A DNA stretch of 64,000 nucleotides, taken from the NCBI GenBank assembly GCA_963668545.1, contig OY764868.1, positions 2,976,001-3,040,000 of the forward strand. The letters are read 5' to 3'. This stretch comes from G963662265 sp963668545. Lineage in GTDB: Bacteria; Spirochaetota; Spirochaetia; CADAEX01. Both the position numbers and the translations under genes were made by a program. Shown piece by piece: positions 17,748 to 25,576 of this stretch. Under the pieces are notes generated by a model that searched no databases, was not told the DNA's origin, and was given only the letters and a program-made list of their open reading frames with translations. Numbering within the stretch: position 1 is the first letter of the stretch; every line of letters begins with the position of its first letter.

Positions 17748-18563
17748 CTAAAGCCTCCAGTACTTATGAAAATGCTTTACCGGACCATGGCCTTTCCCGA
17801 GTGAATAATCACTACCTGCACTGATAGCCTCAGAAATATAAAGCTTTGCCTCTTTCACAGCATCTGATGACCTGAAACCGCGGGCAAGAAACGATGCAAC
17901 TGCGGATGACAGTGTGCAGCCTGTCCCGTGGGTGTTCTGCGTATAAAGGCGCTGCGAGGGAAGCTCTGTCATTTCCCCTGATATACTGTCATAGAAATAA
18001 TCAATCAGAATATCGTCTTTCAGATGCCCCGCTTTCAGAAGCACAGATCTGCAGCCCAGCTGTGAAAGCTTAACTGCTGCTTCAGGAAGCCGGGACTGGC
18101 TGTTAATGGATTCGCCCAGAAGTATTTCCGCTTCAGGGATGTTCGGCGTGATTATATCTGCCATTGGAACAAGTACTTTTCTCAGTGAATCTATTGCCCC
18201 TTCCTCAAGGAGGACATCTCCTGATGTTGCAACCATAACAGGGTCAAGGACAATGTTTTCCACCCTGTAAATTTGAAGCAGCTTTGAAACTTTCTCAATC
18301 ACTTCTGATGAATGAAGCATCCCTATCTTTACAGCATCAGAACCTATATCATCAAGAACAGCTTTTATCTGCTGCTGTATCATGTCAGGGGGAACAGGGT
18401 GGATAGCCCTCACCCCCACAGTATTCTGTGCAGTGACTGCTGTTACAGCCGATGTACCGTAGCAGCCGAGTGCGGAAAAGGTCTTGAGGTCTGCCTGTAT
18501 CCCTGCCCCTCCTCCGCTGTCTGAGCCTGCTATGGTAAGAGCCCTGTAATATTTTTTCCCCAT
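17748..18563 (-). CDS. thiD: Hydroxymethylpyrimidine/phosphomethylpyrimidine kinase
   Basis: A 271-residue ribokinase-fold kinase that phosphorylates HMP and then HMP-P to give HMP-PP for thiamine phosphate synthesis. The N-terminal signature is TIAGSDSGGGAGIQADLKTF, and GTGCTLSSAVAS near residue 205 is the anion hole with catalytic Asp/Cys neighbourhood. The ATG at 18563 has a GAGGAGG site 6 bases upstream and lies inside the end of thiE, so the two genes overlap by 34 bases. Followed directly by tenA. Normal length. Confidence 0.95.
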   Translation of the reverse strand: MGKKYYRALTIAGSDSGGGAGIQADLKTFSALGCYGTSAVTAVTAQNTVGVRAIHPVPPDMIQQQIKAVLDDIGSDAVKIGMLHSSEVIEKVSKLLQIYRVENIVLDPVMVATSGDVLLEEGAIDSLRKVLVPMADIITPNIPEAEILLGESINSQSRLPEAAVKLSQLGCRSVLLKAGHLKDDILIDYFYDSISGEMTELPSQRLYTQNTHGTGCTLSSAVASFLARGFRSSDAVKEAKLYISEAISAGSDYSLGKGHGPVKHFHKYWRL

Positions 18564-19237
18564 CTCATTCCTCCTCTTTTCTGTTCCCCAAGATATTCCC
18601 CCGACCTTCCGGCCTCTATTTCCCTGCAGATTTCAGAAGCAGCCTTTTCAGGATCGGGAGCGCTGCAGATTGCTGAAACAACTGCAACACCGTCTGCCCC
18701 TGATCTGATAATATCCCGGGTATTGCTGAATCTGATCCCCCCGATCCCGACAGAGGGGAAACGGGAAATCCCCGAAATTTCACGTACCCCCTTCAGCCCG
18801 AGTCCTCTTGTCAGTTCCTTCTTTGTATCTGTTGTGAAAACAGGGCTTATACCTATGTAGTCAATATCAAGCCTGTTGGCCTTTTTTGCATCTTCAGCCG
18901 ATTCAACAGAAAGCCCTATAAGGGCATCCCTTCCAAGGCATCTTCTTATATCTTCCACCGGCATATCATCCTGCCCCACATGTATTCCGTCTGCTCCGCA
19001 GGCAATCGCAATATCCAGCCTGTCATTAATAATGAGGGGGATATTCAAACGGCCCAGAATACCTTTGAGCTCCCCTGCAAGTTTGAGGAAATCACGGACA
19101 GAGCTGTCCTTTTCACGGAGCTGGACCATTGTAGCCCCGCCTGAAACAGCTTTTTCAACAATATATGACAGGGACCTGGGACAGGAGAGCTCCCTGTCAG
19201 TTACCAGATAAAGACTCAGATCAAACAGCCTTCTCAT
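18530..19237 (-). CDS. thiE: Thiamine-phosphate synthase
   Basis: A 235-residue TIM-barrel enzyme joining HMP-PP and thiazole phosphate to thiamine phosphate. Motifs in order: YLVTDRELSCPR, QLREKDSS (about 38), NDRLDIAIACGADGIHVGQD (about 75-95), IGISPVFTTDTKK and the phosphate loop VGIGGI (about 170). The C-terminus runs about 20 residues past the usual end, into thiD. It overlaps thiM upstream by 4 bases and thiD downstream by 34, a tight translationally coupled arrangement under the TPP riboswitch. Confidence 0.95.
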   Translation of the reverse strand: MRRLFDLSLYLVTDRELSCPRSLSYIVEKAVSGGATMVQLREKDSSVRDFLKLAGELKGILGRLNIPLIINDRLDIAIACGADGIHVGQDDMPVEDIRRCLGRDALIGLSVESAEDAKKANRLDIDYIGISPVFTTDTKKELTRGLGLKGVREISGISRFPSVGIGGIRFSNTRDIIRSGADGVAVVSAICSAPDPEKAASEICREIEAGRSGEYLGEQKRGGMRWGKNITGLLP

Positions 19238-20034
19238 GATATGTGGCCGGCTGAAAGCCTTTCATTGATTTCATCCTCCCCAATACTGTAAAGGACATCC
19301 AGGAAATTAAGCTGAAGGGAACCGGGACCGGCAGACCTTGTGCAGGCTATCTCCCCCGCTATACCCATGACAGCCATTGCACTGAAAGCTGCTGTAAGGG
19401 GATTATTGTCAACAGCTGCAAAGGCTCCGGTAAGGGCAGTCGCTGTACAGCCCATACCTGTAACTTTTGCCATAAGTTTCGATCCGTTATTCACAGTCAG
19501 GACTTCACGCCCGTCAGTTATGTAATCAGTTTCCCCGCTCACGCATACAACACAGCCGAGTTCAGAGGCAAGCTCCCTTGCAGCGGCAGATGCCTCATCT
19601 GAACATGAGAGGCTGTCCACCCCCCTTGTTTTTACTGAAGCTTTTTTCAGTGACATTATTTCAGAGCCGTTGCCCCTGATAACAGCAGGGACTGCAGTAT
19701 CAATAAGCTCCTTTACAGTATCTGTCCTGAAACAGCTGGCACCTGCCCCTACAGGATCAAGAACAACAGGTATTTCATGTTCAGCTGCATATCTCATTGC
19801 ATCTTTCATTGAGCTTATCCAGTACCTGCTTAAAGTACCGATGTTGATCACAAGGGAGGAATCAATTTTCAGGAAATCCTCCATCTCTTCAGGAGCATGG
19901 GCCATAACAGGGGAAGCCCCCACAGCAAGGAGTGCATTTGCAGAATTATTCATTACAACATAGTTGGTGATATTATGAACAAGGGGGGACTGCTCTCTCA
20001 CCCTGCAGAGATTATCAGATACAGTTTTTTTCAT
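19234..20034 (-). CDS. thiM: Hydroxyethylthiazole kinase
   Basis: A 266-residue ribokinase-like enzyme that phosphorylates 5-(2-hydroxyethyl)-4-methylthiazole, the thiazole salvage step. Motifs are PLVHNITNYVVMNNSANALL (about 17-36), VLDPVGAGAS (about 91-100), IRGNGSEIMSL and the GMGCTATALTGAFAAV catalytic loop near residue 195. ATGA overlap (4 bases) with the upstream methyltransferase stop and again 4 bases with thiE. Together with thiD, thiE and tenA it makes a complete salvage route from thiazole and pyrimidine to thiamine phosphate. No thiC, thiG or thiH was seen in this window. Confidence 0.96.
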   Translation of the reverse strand: MKKTVSDNLCRVREQSPLVHNITNYVVMNNSANALLAVGASPVMAHAPEEMEDFLKIDSSLVINIGTLSRYWISSMKDAMRYAAEHEIPVVLDPVGAGASCFRTDTVKELIDTAVPAVIRGNGSEIMSLKKASVKTRGVDSLSCSDEASAAARELASELGCVVCVSGETDYITDGREVLTVNNGSKLMAKVTGMGCTATALTGAFAAVDNNPLTAAFSAMAVMGIAGEIACTRSAGPGSLQLNFLDVLYSIGEDEINERLSAGHIS

Positions 20035-20744
20035 TCTGATCCCCCTGTTTTCTTGAAGGCGCAGATTGCAACATAATCCCCCCTGGTATGTCCCGGTACC
20101 GGCTCTTCAACCTCACTGTTTGAAAACCCCGGATGGGTTGTAAGTGTCTGCGCGAATTCAAGGTCTTTGAAACCTGATTTTTCAAGTATCCCGATTTTTT
20201 CAGCAGTTGTTCTCCAGTTTGCCTCTTTTACAAATTCGATGGGATAAGGATCAGGGGGAAGTGTCCCTTCAAGAAGGGGATGGTCCCAGCTGCCAAGGGT
20301 CTTTGCAAGGTTGTAGACAAGTCCGTATGATCCCTCTTTAGAGACATCAAGCATCACAACCCTGCCCCCCTCCTTAAGCGCTGCAAAGGCTTTGTCCGAT
20401 GCCTTTTCAAGGTCGCTGATATAACTGGGGGTTCCGTTGAAAAGAATAGTGTCCCATTCCCCGTTTCCGAAGTCAGTATCTTCAGCTGTGCCGATTTTGA
20501 CTTCAAGGCCTCTTTTTTCCGCAATCTCAGCCATTCCTTTCGAAGGTTCAATACCATGGGTGACTTCAATTCCGTAGTCTTTTTTAAGGATTGATTCAAA
20601 CAGTCCGCTTCCGCAGCCCACGGAAAGGGTCTTTCCGCAGTCTTTAAGAAAGTGTGCAACCAGTTTCACTTCTGATTCAAGAAGGTTTCTGTTTCCAAGA
20701 AACCAGGCATCATACCTGCCGGCATGATTGTCAAATGTAGTCAT
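20031..20744 (-). CDS. Class I SAM-dependent methyltransferase heading the thiamine operon
   Basis: A 237-residue Rossmann methyltransferase. Motif I is LSVGCGSGLFESIL (about 38-51), followed by GIEPSKGMAEIAEKRG (acidic ribose-binding position) and DTILFNGTPSYISD (motif post-II). The substrate is unknown. It is the first gene after a TPP riboswitch, and its stop overlaps the thiM start by 4 bases, so it is made with the salvage enzymes. A palindrome, CACTTTGTAAAGTG, overlaps the region of its GAGG ribosome site. A methyltransferase is not a standard member of thi salvage operons, so a role in thiamine precursor metabolism is possible but unproven. Confidence 0.88.
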   Translation of the reverse strand: MTTFDNHAGRYDAWFLGNRNLLESEVKLVAHFLKDCGKTLSVGCGSGLFESILKKDYGIEVTHGIEPSKGMAEIAEKRGLEVKIGTAEDTDFGNGEWDTILFNGTPSYISDLEKASDKAFAALKEGGRVVMLDVSKEGSYGLVYNLAKTLGSWDHPLLEGTLPPDPYPIEFVKEANWRTTAEKIGILEKSGFKDLEFAQTLTTHPGFSNSEVEEPVPGHTRGDYVAICAFKKTGGSE

Positions 20745-20984
20745 AATTCCTCACTTTACAAAGTGAAAGACAGCAATTAAAAAATCAGACTAAAGAGCCT
20801 TAAATCATCAGAAAATCCCGGCCGCATAAAAATGATCTTCACCGGTCCTGCCGGAAATAAAGCAGGGACAGGCTGTCAGTTCCGTGGTTATGAGATTTTT
20901 CTGTTATGATTTAAGACAAAGATTAGAATAAATCAGAAAAGATCTGATAATAATCCTAAAAATTATTACCGCTTTTTTAATCCT

Positions 20985-21060
20985 GTTTTCCTTCGTTGTC
21001 ATTAAACATATCAGGTTCCAGGGTATATATCTCAGCCGGTCAGCGACCAGCACCCCTAAC
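20985..21060 (-). ncRNA. TPP riboswitch (THI element)
   Basis: Read on the minus strand, the conserved aptamer blocks occur in the right order: AGGGGTGCTGG, then GGCTGAGAT, ACCC, GAACCTGAT and, after a variable arm, AACGAAGGAAA. These are the hallmark P2/P4 and helix-junction sequences of the thiamine pyrophosphate riboswitch. It lies about 240 bases upstream of the methyltransferase-thiM-thiE-thiD-tenA operon on the same strand. I see no perfect hairpin with a U-run between aptamer and start codon; a GC-rich stem (CCTGC...GCAGG) near 20855-20875 and the stem at the ribosome site are possible expression-platform parts, so the mode of control is open. Confidence 0.93.
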
Positions 21061-21071
21061 AGTATGGAGAA

Positions 21072-21100
21072 AAGGTATTCCAATGCAGTTTTTTAGTCAA
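21072..21100 (-). promoter_or_regulatory. Candidate promoter of the riboswitch operon
   Basis: On the minus strand TTGACT (21100-21095), exactly 17 bases, then TACCTT (21077-21072). The predicted start falls just before the riboswitch aptamer, which fits its function. Confidence 0.55.
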
Positions 21101-21150
21101 GATGAAAAACCCACTTGATTTTTACGCCCGGGCAAAACATAATCAGGATT

Positions 21151-22002
21151 ATGAAAGGTGTAATAATTGCAGCCGGATACGGCACAAGATTTCTCCCGGC
21201 AACAAAAACTGTTCCCAAGGAAATGCTGCCCCTGATAAATAAACCGGCAATAGATTTTATAGTCGAGGAATTTATCGCCTCAGGAATAAGGGAAATACTT
21301 ATCATCACTTCCAGAAGGAAGAAGGTGATGGATGATTATTTCGACAGGGAAATTGAACTTGAATCTGTTTTTGAGAAAGAGGGAAAGCTTGATAAGCTTG
21401 TAACTATAAAACCCCATGATGCGGAAATCTTTTTTAAACGGCAGACAGAAATGAAAGGGACAGGGCACGCTCTGCTTCAGGCAAGGTCCTTTATCGGTGA
21501 CAGCCCTTTTATAGTGGCATACCCTGACGACCTTCATTTCGGGGAAATCCCCCTCGCAGGTCAGCTTGTGAAAAAATATGAAGAGACAGGGTGCTCTGTC
21601 ATGTCCACGCTTCACAATCCTCCGTCCCTCGAAAGGTACGGCGTTCTTGCAGTGGATGGAAACGGTTATGTAAAGGATATTGTTGAAAAGCCTGCCCCGG
21701 GAACAGAGCCTTCAAAAGAGGCGTCAATAGGAAGGTTCCTGTTTACACCGGATATATTCAGCTTCCTTGAAGAGGGATGGAAGAAGCACCTCGAAGAGGG
21801 AGATAAAGGGGAATATTTCCATGTTTATGCACTGAAGAAGCTGATGGACAGAAATAAGGTTTTATACAAGCCTCTTGAAGGGGAAAGGCTTGATACAGGC
21901 ACCCCTGCAGGGTTTCTGAGGGCAATTATAAAATATGCTTCATCAGATCCCGAACTTAAAGCAGTACTGAAAGAAGAAACAGAAAATCTATGGAAGAGCT
22001 GA
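21151..22002 (+). CDS. galU: UTP-glucose-1-phosphate uridylyltransferase
   Basis: A 283-residue nucleotidyltransferase that makes UDP-glucose from UTP and glucose 1-phosphate. The N-terminal signature KGVIIAAGYGTRFLPATKTV has the nucleotide loop, followed by KEMLPLINKPAIDFIVEE. Later parts include VAYPDDLHFG, GTGHALLQA, VEKPAPG and GRFLFTPDIF. I chose the ATG at 21151, which begins the conserved MKGVIIAAG; the frame opens at a TTG at 21115. AGGA precedes the ATG at short spacing. UDP-glucose feeds envelope glycans. Overlaps the next gene by 13 bases. Confidence 0.95.
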   Translation: MKGVIIAAGYGTRFLPATKTVPKEMLPLINKPAIDFIVEEFIASGIREILIITSRRKKVMDDYFDREIELESVFEKEGKLDKLVTIKPHDAEIFFKRQTEMKGTGHALLQARSFIGDSPFIVAYPDDLHFGEIPLAGQLVKKYEETGCSVMSTLHNPPSLERYGVLAVDGNGYVKDIVEKPAPGTEPSKEASIGRFLFTPDIFSFLEEGWKKHLEEGDKGEYFHVYALKKLMDRNKVLYKPLEGERLDTGTPAGFLRAIIKYASSDPELKAVLKEETENLWKS

Positions 22003-22958
22003 ATCTGAAATGCGCTTTTGCCGGGCTTGGAAGGATTGCATCTCTTCTTGAGGATGACCCTTTAAGGGAAAAGCCGTGCACACATGCAGGGGCAGTCAAT
22101 GAAAACCCGGACTGTCTTGTTTCAGGAGGTTTCGACATTGATCCTGAAAGAAGAAAGCAGTTCTCGGAAAAATGGGGATGCCCGGTATTTGAAAGCATGG
22201 ATGAAATGCTTGAAAATGTAAAACCTGACATCCTTTTCATAGCAACACACCCGGACAGCCATCTCAGCCTGGTGGAGCAGGGAATAAAACACAGCATCAA
22301 GACTATTGTCTGCGAGAAGCCGCTTGCAGACTCTCTCAAATCCGCAAAAAAGATAGCAGGATACCACAGGAAGAAACTCTCAAAAATCATGACAAACCAT
22401 GAGAGACGTTACTCAAACGACTACAGGGCTGTCAGGGAAATGATACGCATTGAAAAATACGGAAAGCTCCTTTCAGTGAAAGGGAGCCTTTTTATGGGGA
22501 AAAATGCGAAAATTAAAAATGTTCTCTGGCATGACGGCACCCATATGGCTGATATAATTATGTATCTGACAGCAGGAAGGCTTAAAAGGAAAAGTACAGC
22601 AGGAAACATCAACAGGACATCGGGGACTGTATTCATATCATGCAGGTCGGGTAAGACACCTGTGCTTATTGAAGCGGGAGCAGGAAGGGACCATCTTGTT
22701 TTCCAGCTCGAGCTGAGTTTTGAATCAGGAATGATAAGGATAGGAAACGGTGTATACTCTGAACTTAAAAGCGGGGAAAGCCCCTGGTACACAGGTTTCA
22801 GGTCGCTTTCAGATACAGGAAATACAAGAGAGGAAAAGACTGCATATTTTCAGAACATGGTAACTGATGCTGTAAGGTGCTCAAGGGAAAAGGATTACGA
22901 CCCTGTATCATCCGCTGTTGACGGGCTTAATGCGGTAAAGTTTCTCTCATCCCTTTAA
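21990..22958 (+). CDS. Gfo/Idh/MocA-family NAD(P)-dependent oxidoreductase
   Basis: A 322-residue sugar-type oxidoreductase. The N-terminal Rossmann domain has CAFAGLGRIAS (about 9-19), then GGFDIDPERR, IATHPDSHLSL and the family EKPLADSLKSA motif (about 109-119, with the conserved Lys). The C-terminal domain is short and its active-site His region is WHDGTHMADIIMY (about 183). Typical substrates are nucleotide sugars or inositols. The 13-base overlap with galU suggests coupled translation and a role in nucleotide-sugar or envelope polysaccharide metabolism; the precise substrate is unknown. Confidence 0.85.
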   Translation: MEELNLKCAFAGLGRIASLLEDDPLREKPCTHAGAVNENPDCLVSGGFDIDPERRKQFSEKWGCPVFESMDEMLENVKPDILFIATHPDSHLSLVEQGIKHSIKTIVCEKPLADSLKSAKKIAGYHRKKLSKIMTNHERRYSNDYRAVREMIRIEKYGKLLSVKGSLFMGKNAKIKNVLWHDGTHMADIIMYLTAGRLKRKSTAGNINRTSGTVFISCRSGKTPVLIEAGAGRDHLVFQLELSFESGMIRIGNGVYSELKSGESPWYTGFRSLSDTGNTREEKTAYFQNMVTDAVRCSREKDYDPVSSAVDGLNAVKFLSSL

Positions 22959-23007
22959 GAGTAATCTGCATAAAAACATCTGATTAAGATACTGCAGTTC
23001 GTTTTTA

Positions 23008-23052
23008 TATACCCCGCAGGGTATATTTTTATTTTATACCCCTTGGGGTATA
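23008..23052. promoter_or_regulatory. Paired palindromes downstream of hipA
   Basis: TATACCC-CGCA-GGGTATA at 23008-23025 and TATACCCC-TT-GGGGTATA at 23035-23052, 27 bp from start to start. They share the TATACC...GGTATA pattern and the same spacing with the pair upstream of hipB. The second palindrome extends to TTT...AAA on the flanks and could also terminate transcription from either side. Confidence 0.65.
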
Positions 23053-23060
23053 AAATATTA

Positions 23061-24380
23061 TTATATTTTTTCTGCGGTATTTTTTATTCCTTCAGTAATT
23101 GATTCTGCAATATTTTCAGGAAATCCGGAAGGAATTATATCATAGACTGAAGACAACACTTTCGGTATTTTATCCTTTAATTCATCAATGATATTTTTCA
23201 CTGTTTTTTCCGGCAAACCGGCTTTTTTCCCTGTTTCAATCCAGTGCTGTACTGAAAAATCATTCCATTTATAGTGTTTATTTTTCCCGATTACCGACAT
23301 AGCCATTTTCAGTTTTTGAGGAGGTATTTTACCTTTTCCATTACCAATAACAGGATAGGCTGACATTATATCATACAGAGGTGTAAGAATATAACTTCCC
23401 CCCTGAGTCAGAAATATGCTGAAATTTTTCGCATGCCCGTCAGGAGCAGCAAGCAGCCAGAAAATTATCTGGGATTTAAAAAACAAAGATCTGTCAGAAA
23501 TCTTATTGTCTGAAAACAGTAGAAGTTTCATAATATCAACAATGCCGGGTCCCCCGTCACTCTCATATTTTAATCCAGGAGAAGTTCCCAACGTCTGGCA
23601 CATGTCTTCCTGCGGTAGACGCATAATCCATAAGTTGTTTTCTGCAAACTTTCGATCAAACCGTGTAACAGACAGAACTTTTTTATCAGAAAACATTTTT
23701 ATTTCAGTATCCGCTACAGGGATATCAAATCTCCTGATAATTTCTGAACACAACCACTCATTTTCCACAGATGTTTTTAAATCTATACTATTTATATAAC
23801 CAAGGGGCAGTTTAAATATATGTGTTGTGGGGGTTGTGCCCCTGAAGGCTGTTTCCATTTCCCGTCATGATACAGAAAAGCAGATTTTTCCTGAGCACCA
23901 GCTATTGATATTCTGAAATCATCAGTTTCATATCCGGAAATTCTTCTGTTTGAAATAATACCAGAAAGTTTATTTGCAATATCACTTTCTGTTAATTCTA
24001 TCCCTTTTATTTTTTTTATATCACCTGGCAAATTCCCTTCAGGAAGCAGCTGGACAGCTCCGATACAATCCCTTCCGATCTCTGCAAGAAGATCAAAAGG
24101 AGTTGATCAGGCAATTCCAAAACGGGATTGAATTCTTTTCCGGATATCAATACTGTCAGGAAGAAGATTATCAAAAAATGATTCAACGACAACCCCTTTA
24201 TGTGGAATATCAGGATTCTGTACATGGAAGAGAAAGTGACAGCGGTCTTGAATAATCTGACATTATCCAGTCAATATCATAAACCAGCTGATGCTCTCCG
24301 GAAGCTGTAATAATCCAGTCCGCGACCCGTGATCCGTTCATCCAGATAACAAGTTTTCTGCTATAAGTTTTTCTTCCCAT
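23061..24380 (-). pseudogene. hipA: hipA toxin kinase, broken by two frameshifts and a stop
   Basis: HipA Ser/Thr kinase (target tRNA synthetases in known cases), about 440 codons when joined. The ATG at 24380 starts MGRKTYSRKLVIWMNG and the couple_hipA domain, which shifts frame near 24212 after SLSLPCTES. The next frame carries VVVESFFDNLLPDS and RKRIQSRFGIA, then an in-frame TGA at 24109-24107 (probably from CGA), then STPFDLLAEIGRDCIGAVQL and the ATP-loop ISIAGAQEKSAF. A further one-base loss in a G-run near 23840 moves to the frame with GTTPTTHIFKLPLG, RFDRKF, the catalytic DGHAKNFSIF and the LYDIMSAYP metal motif. The downstream kinase half alone is a 265-codon frame with its own ATG. 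Likely inactive. Confidence 0.85.
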
Positions 24381-24385
24381 TATTT

Positions 24386-24634
24386 TTACCAGTCTGTTTT
24401 TACTTTATTATCATCTTTATCATGTGTTTCCAGCATAATCTCAATATTTAAAGCACTCAGATATTTATATAAACTGTCAAGACTTGCTGTCATGGGAGAA
24501 TTTTCAAGAAGTGATATGGTTTTGGGAAGAAGACCAACCAGTTCTGCAGCTTCTTTCTGCGTGAGTTTTAATTCTTTTCTTCTGCTTTTCAAAGCAACTG
24601 AAAGCTGTAATGGCGTTTTTATATTATATTTCAT
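24386..24634 (-). CDS. hipB: HipB-type antitoxin, XRE helix-turn-helix
   Basis: An 82-residue DNA-binding protein. The helix-turn-helix spans about residues 20-60 (RKELKLTQKEAAELVGL and PKTISLLENSP), typical of the Cro/CI-like HipB fold. In known hipBA modules HipB binds HipA and represses the operon by binding paired palindromes upstream. Here it is intact and separated from the hipA start by 5 bases, with two TATACC...GGTATA palindromes just upstream at 24653-24697. Since hipA is broken, HipB may persist as an orphan repressor or as immunity against a related toxin. Confidence 0.9.
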   Translation of the reverse strand: MKYNIKTPLQLSVALKSRRKELKLTQKEAAELVGLLPKTISLLENSPMTASLDSLYKYLSALNIEIMLETHDKDDNKVKTDW

Positions 24635-24652
24635 TTAACACCTTACGGCATT

Positions 24653-24697
24653 ATACCCTATAAGGTATAAATTAGCAATATACCTTGCAGGGTATAT
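24653..24697. promoter_or_regulatory. Paired HipB-type operators upstream of hipB
   Basis: TATACC-CTATAA-GGTATA at 24653-24670 and TATACC-TTGCAG-GGTATA at 24680-24697, 27 bp apart from start to start. The arrangement resembles the E. coli HipB operators (short inverted arms, two or more sites in phase with the promoter). The same motif and spacing occur again after hipA. Confidence 0.75.
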
Positions 24698-24709
24698 TTA
24701 GATTAGATA

Positions 24710-25558
24710 TCAGTATCTTGCTGAAAGACTTTCGTAATAAAGAGCTTCATCCTCTTTACCCCGCTTCCTGCATCCGGCAGCATAAATCATGCACTTCCTG
24801 CTGAATACAGCTTCTGCAAGAATCCTTTTTTCACCGGTAAAATACCCTTTCTCAAGAAGCCCTTTAAGGGCATCTATCCTGAAGATTTCGATCTGCCCGT
24901 GTTTTTCAGAAAGCTGCTCCCATTCACCCGCCCTTTTTACAGTAAGCGCCTCGTCGATATACCCGGTTTTTTCATGGTCTGTTATCCTGAGCCAGAGCTC
25001 ATAATCCTCTGCAACCTCAAGGTCTTCCCTGAAACCTCCCGCCTCATAAAAGAGGGACTTTTCCAGCATGACTGTGGATGGACCTATTATGCATTTCCAG
25101 AGTGCATCCTCAAATATATCACCGTTGCGTTTATGTTTCTGTGATTTCTGGGAGACTGTTTTTTCACCTCTGAGCCATTTTTCCCTTGTGTGTGAAATTC
25201 TTGTGCCTCTTTTTTTAAGCGACATCATCAGGCTATACTGTTTTTCAAGCTTGTATTCTTCCCAGAGATCATCAGAATCAAGAAATGCAATATATCCGCC
25301 AGAGGAAGCATCAACACCCCTGTTTCTGACCATGCCAGCCATTCCTGAATGCTTTTCCAGCCTTATCCACTTCATCGCAATTTTTTCAATACCGGGAATA
25401 GAATAAACAGAACTCTCAAGATCCTCTGTTGAACAGTCATCAGCTATTATAAGTTCAAAATCACTGAAACTCTGATTTACCACGGATTTAACAGCTTCGG
25501 CGAGGAGTTTTTTCCTGTTATAAACAGGTATGATTACAGATACAGCAGGACTTGGCAT
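24710..25558 (-). CDS. Family 2 glycosyltransferase
   Basis: A 282-residue GT-A glycosyltransferase. The N-terminus SVIIPVYNRKKLLAEAVKSV is the GT2 signature; IIADDCSTED gives the first acidic residues, AFLDSDDLWEEYKLEK the DxD metal/nucleotide-sugar motif (about 93-108), and AEDYELWLRI the catalytic ED region (about 197). It is cytoplasmic with no membrane segments. Sugar and acceptor are unknown; envelope glycan assembly is the usual role. It starts 18 bases after the GGDEF gene, read in the same direction, so they may be cotranscribed. Confidence 0.88.
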   Translation of the reverse strand: MPSPAVSVIIPVYNRKKLLAEAVKSVVNQSFSDFELIIADDCSTEDLESSVYSIPGIEKIAMKWIRLEKHSGMAGMVRNRGVDASSGGYIAFLDSDDLWEEYKLEKQYSLMMSLKKRGTRISHTREKWLRGEKTVSQKSQKHKRNGDIFEDALWKCIIGPSTVMLEKSLFYEAGGFREDLEVAEDYELWLRITDHEKTGYIDEALTVKRAGEWEQLSEKHGQIEIFRIDALKGLLEKGYFTGEKRILAEAVFSRKCMIYAAGCRKRGKEDEALYYESLSARY

Positions 25559-25576
25559 AATATAAATCTCCAGGGA

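Noticed and set aside
24061..24250. Plus-strand frame at 23974-24255 opposite hipA
   Set aside because: It is antisense to clear HipA coding sequence on the minus strand.
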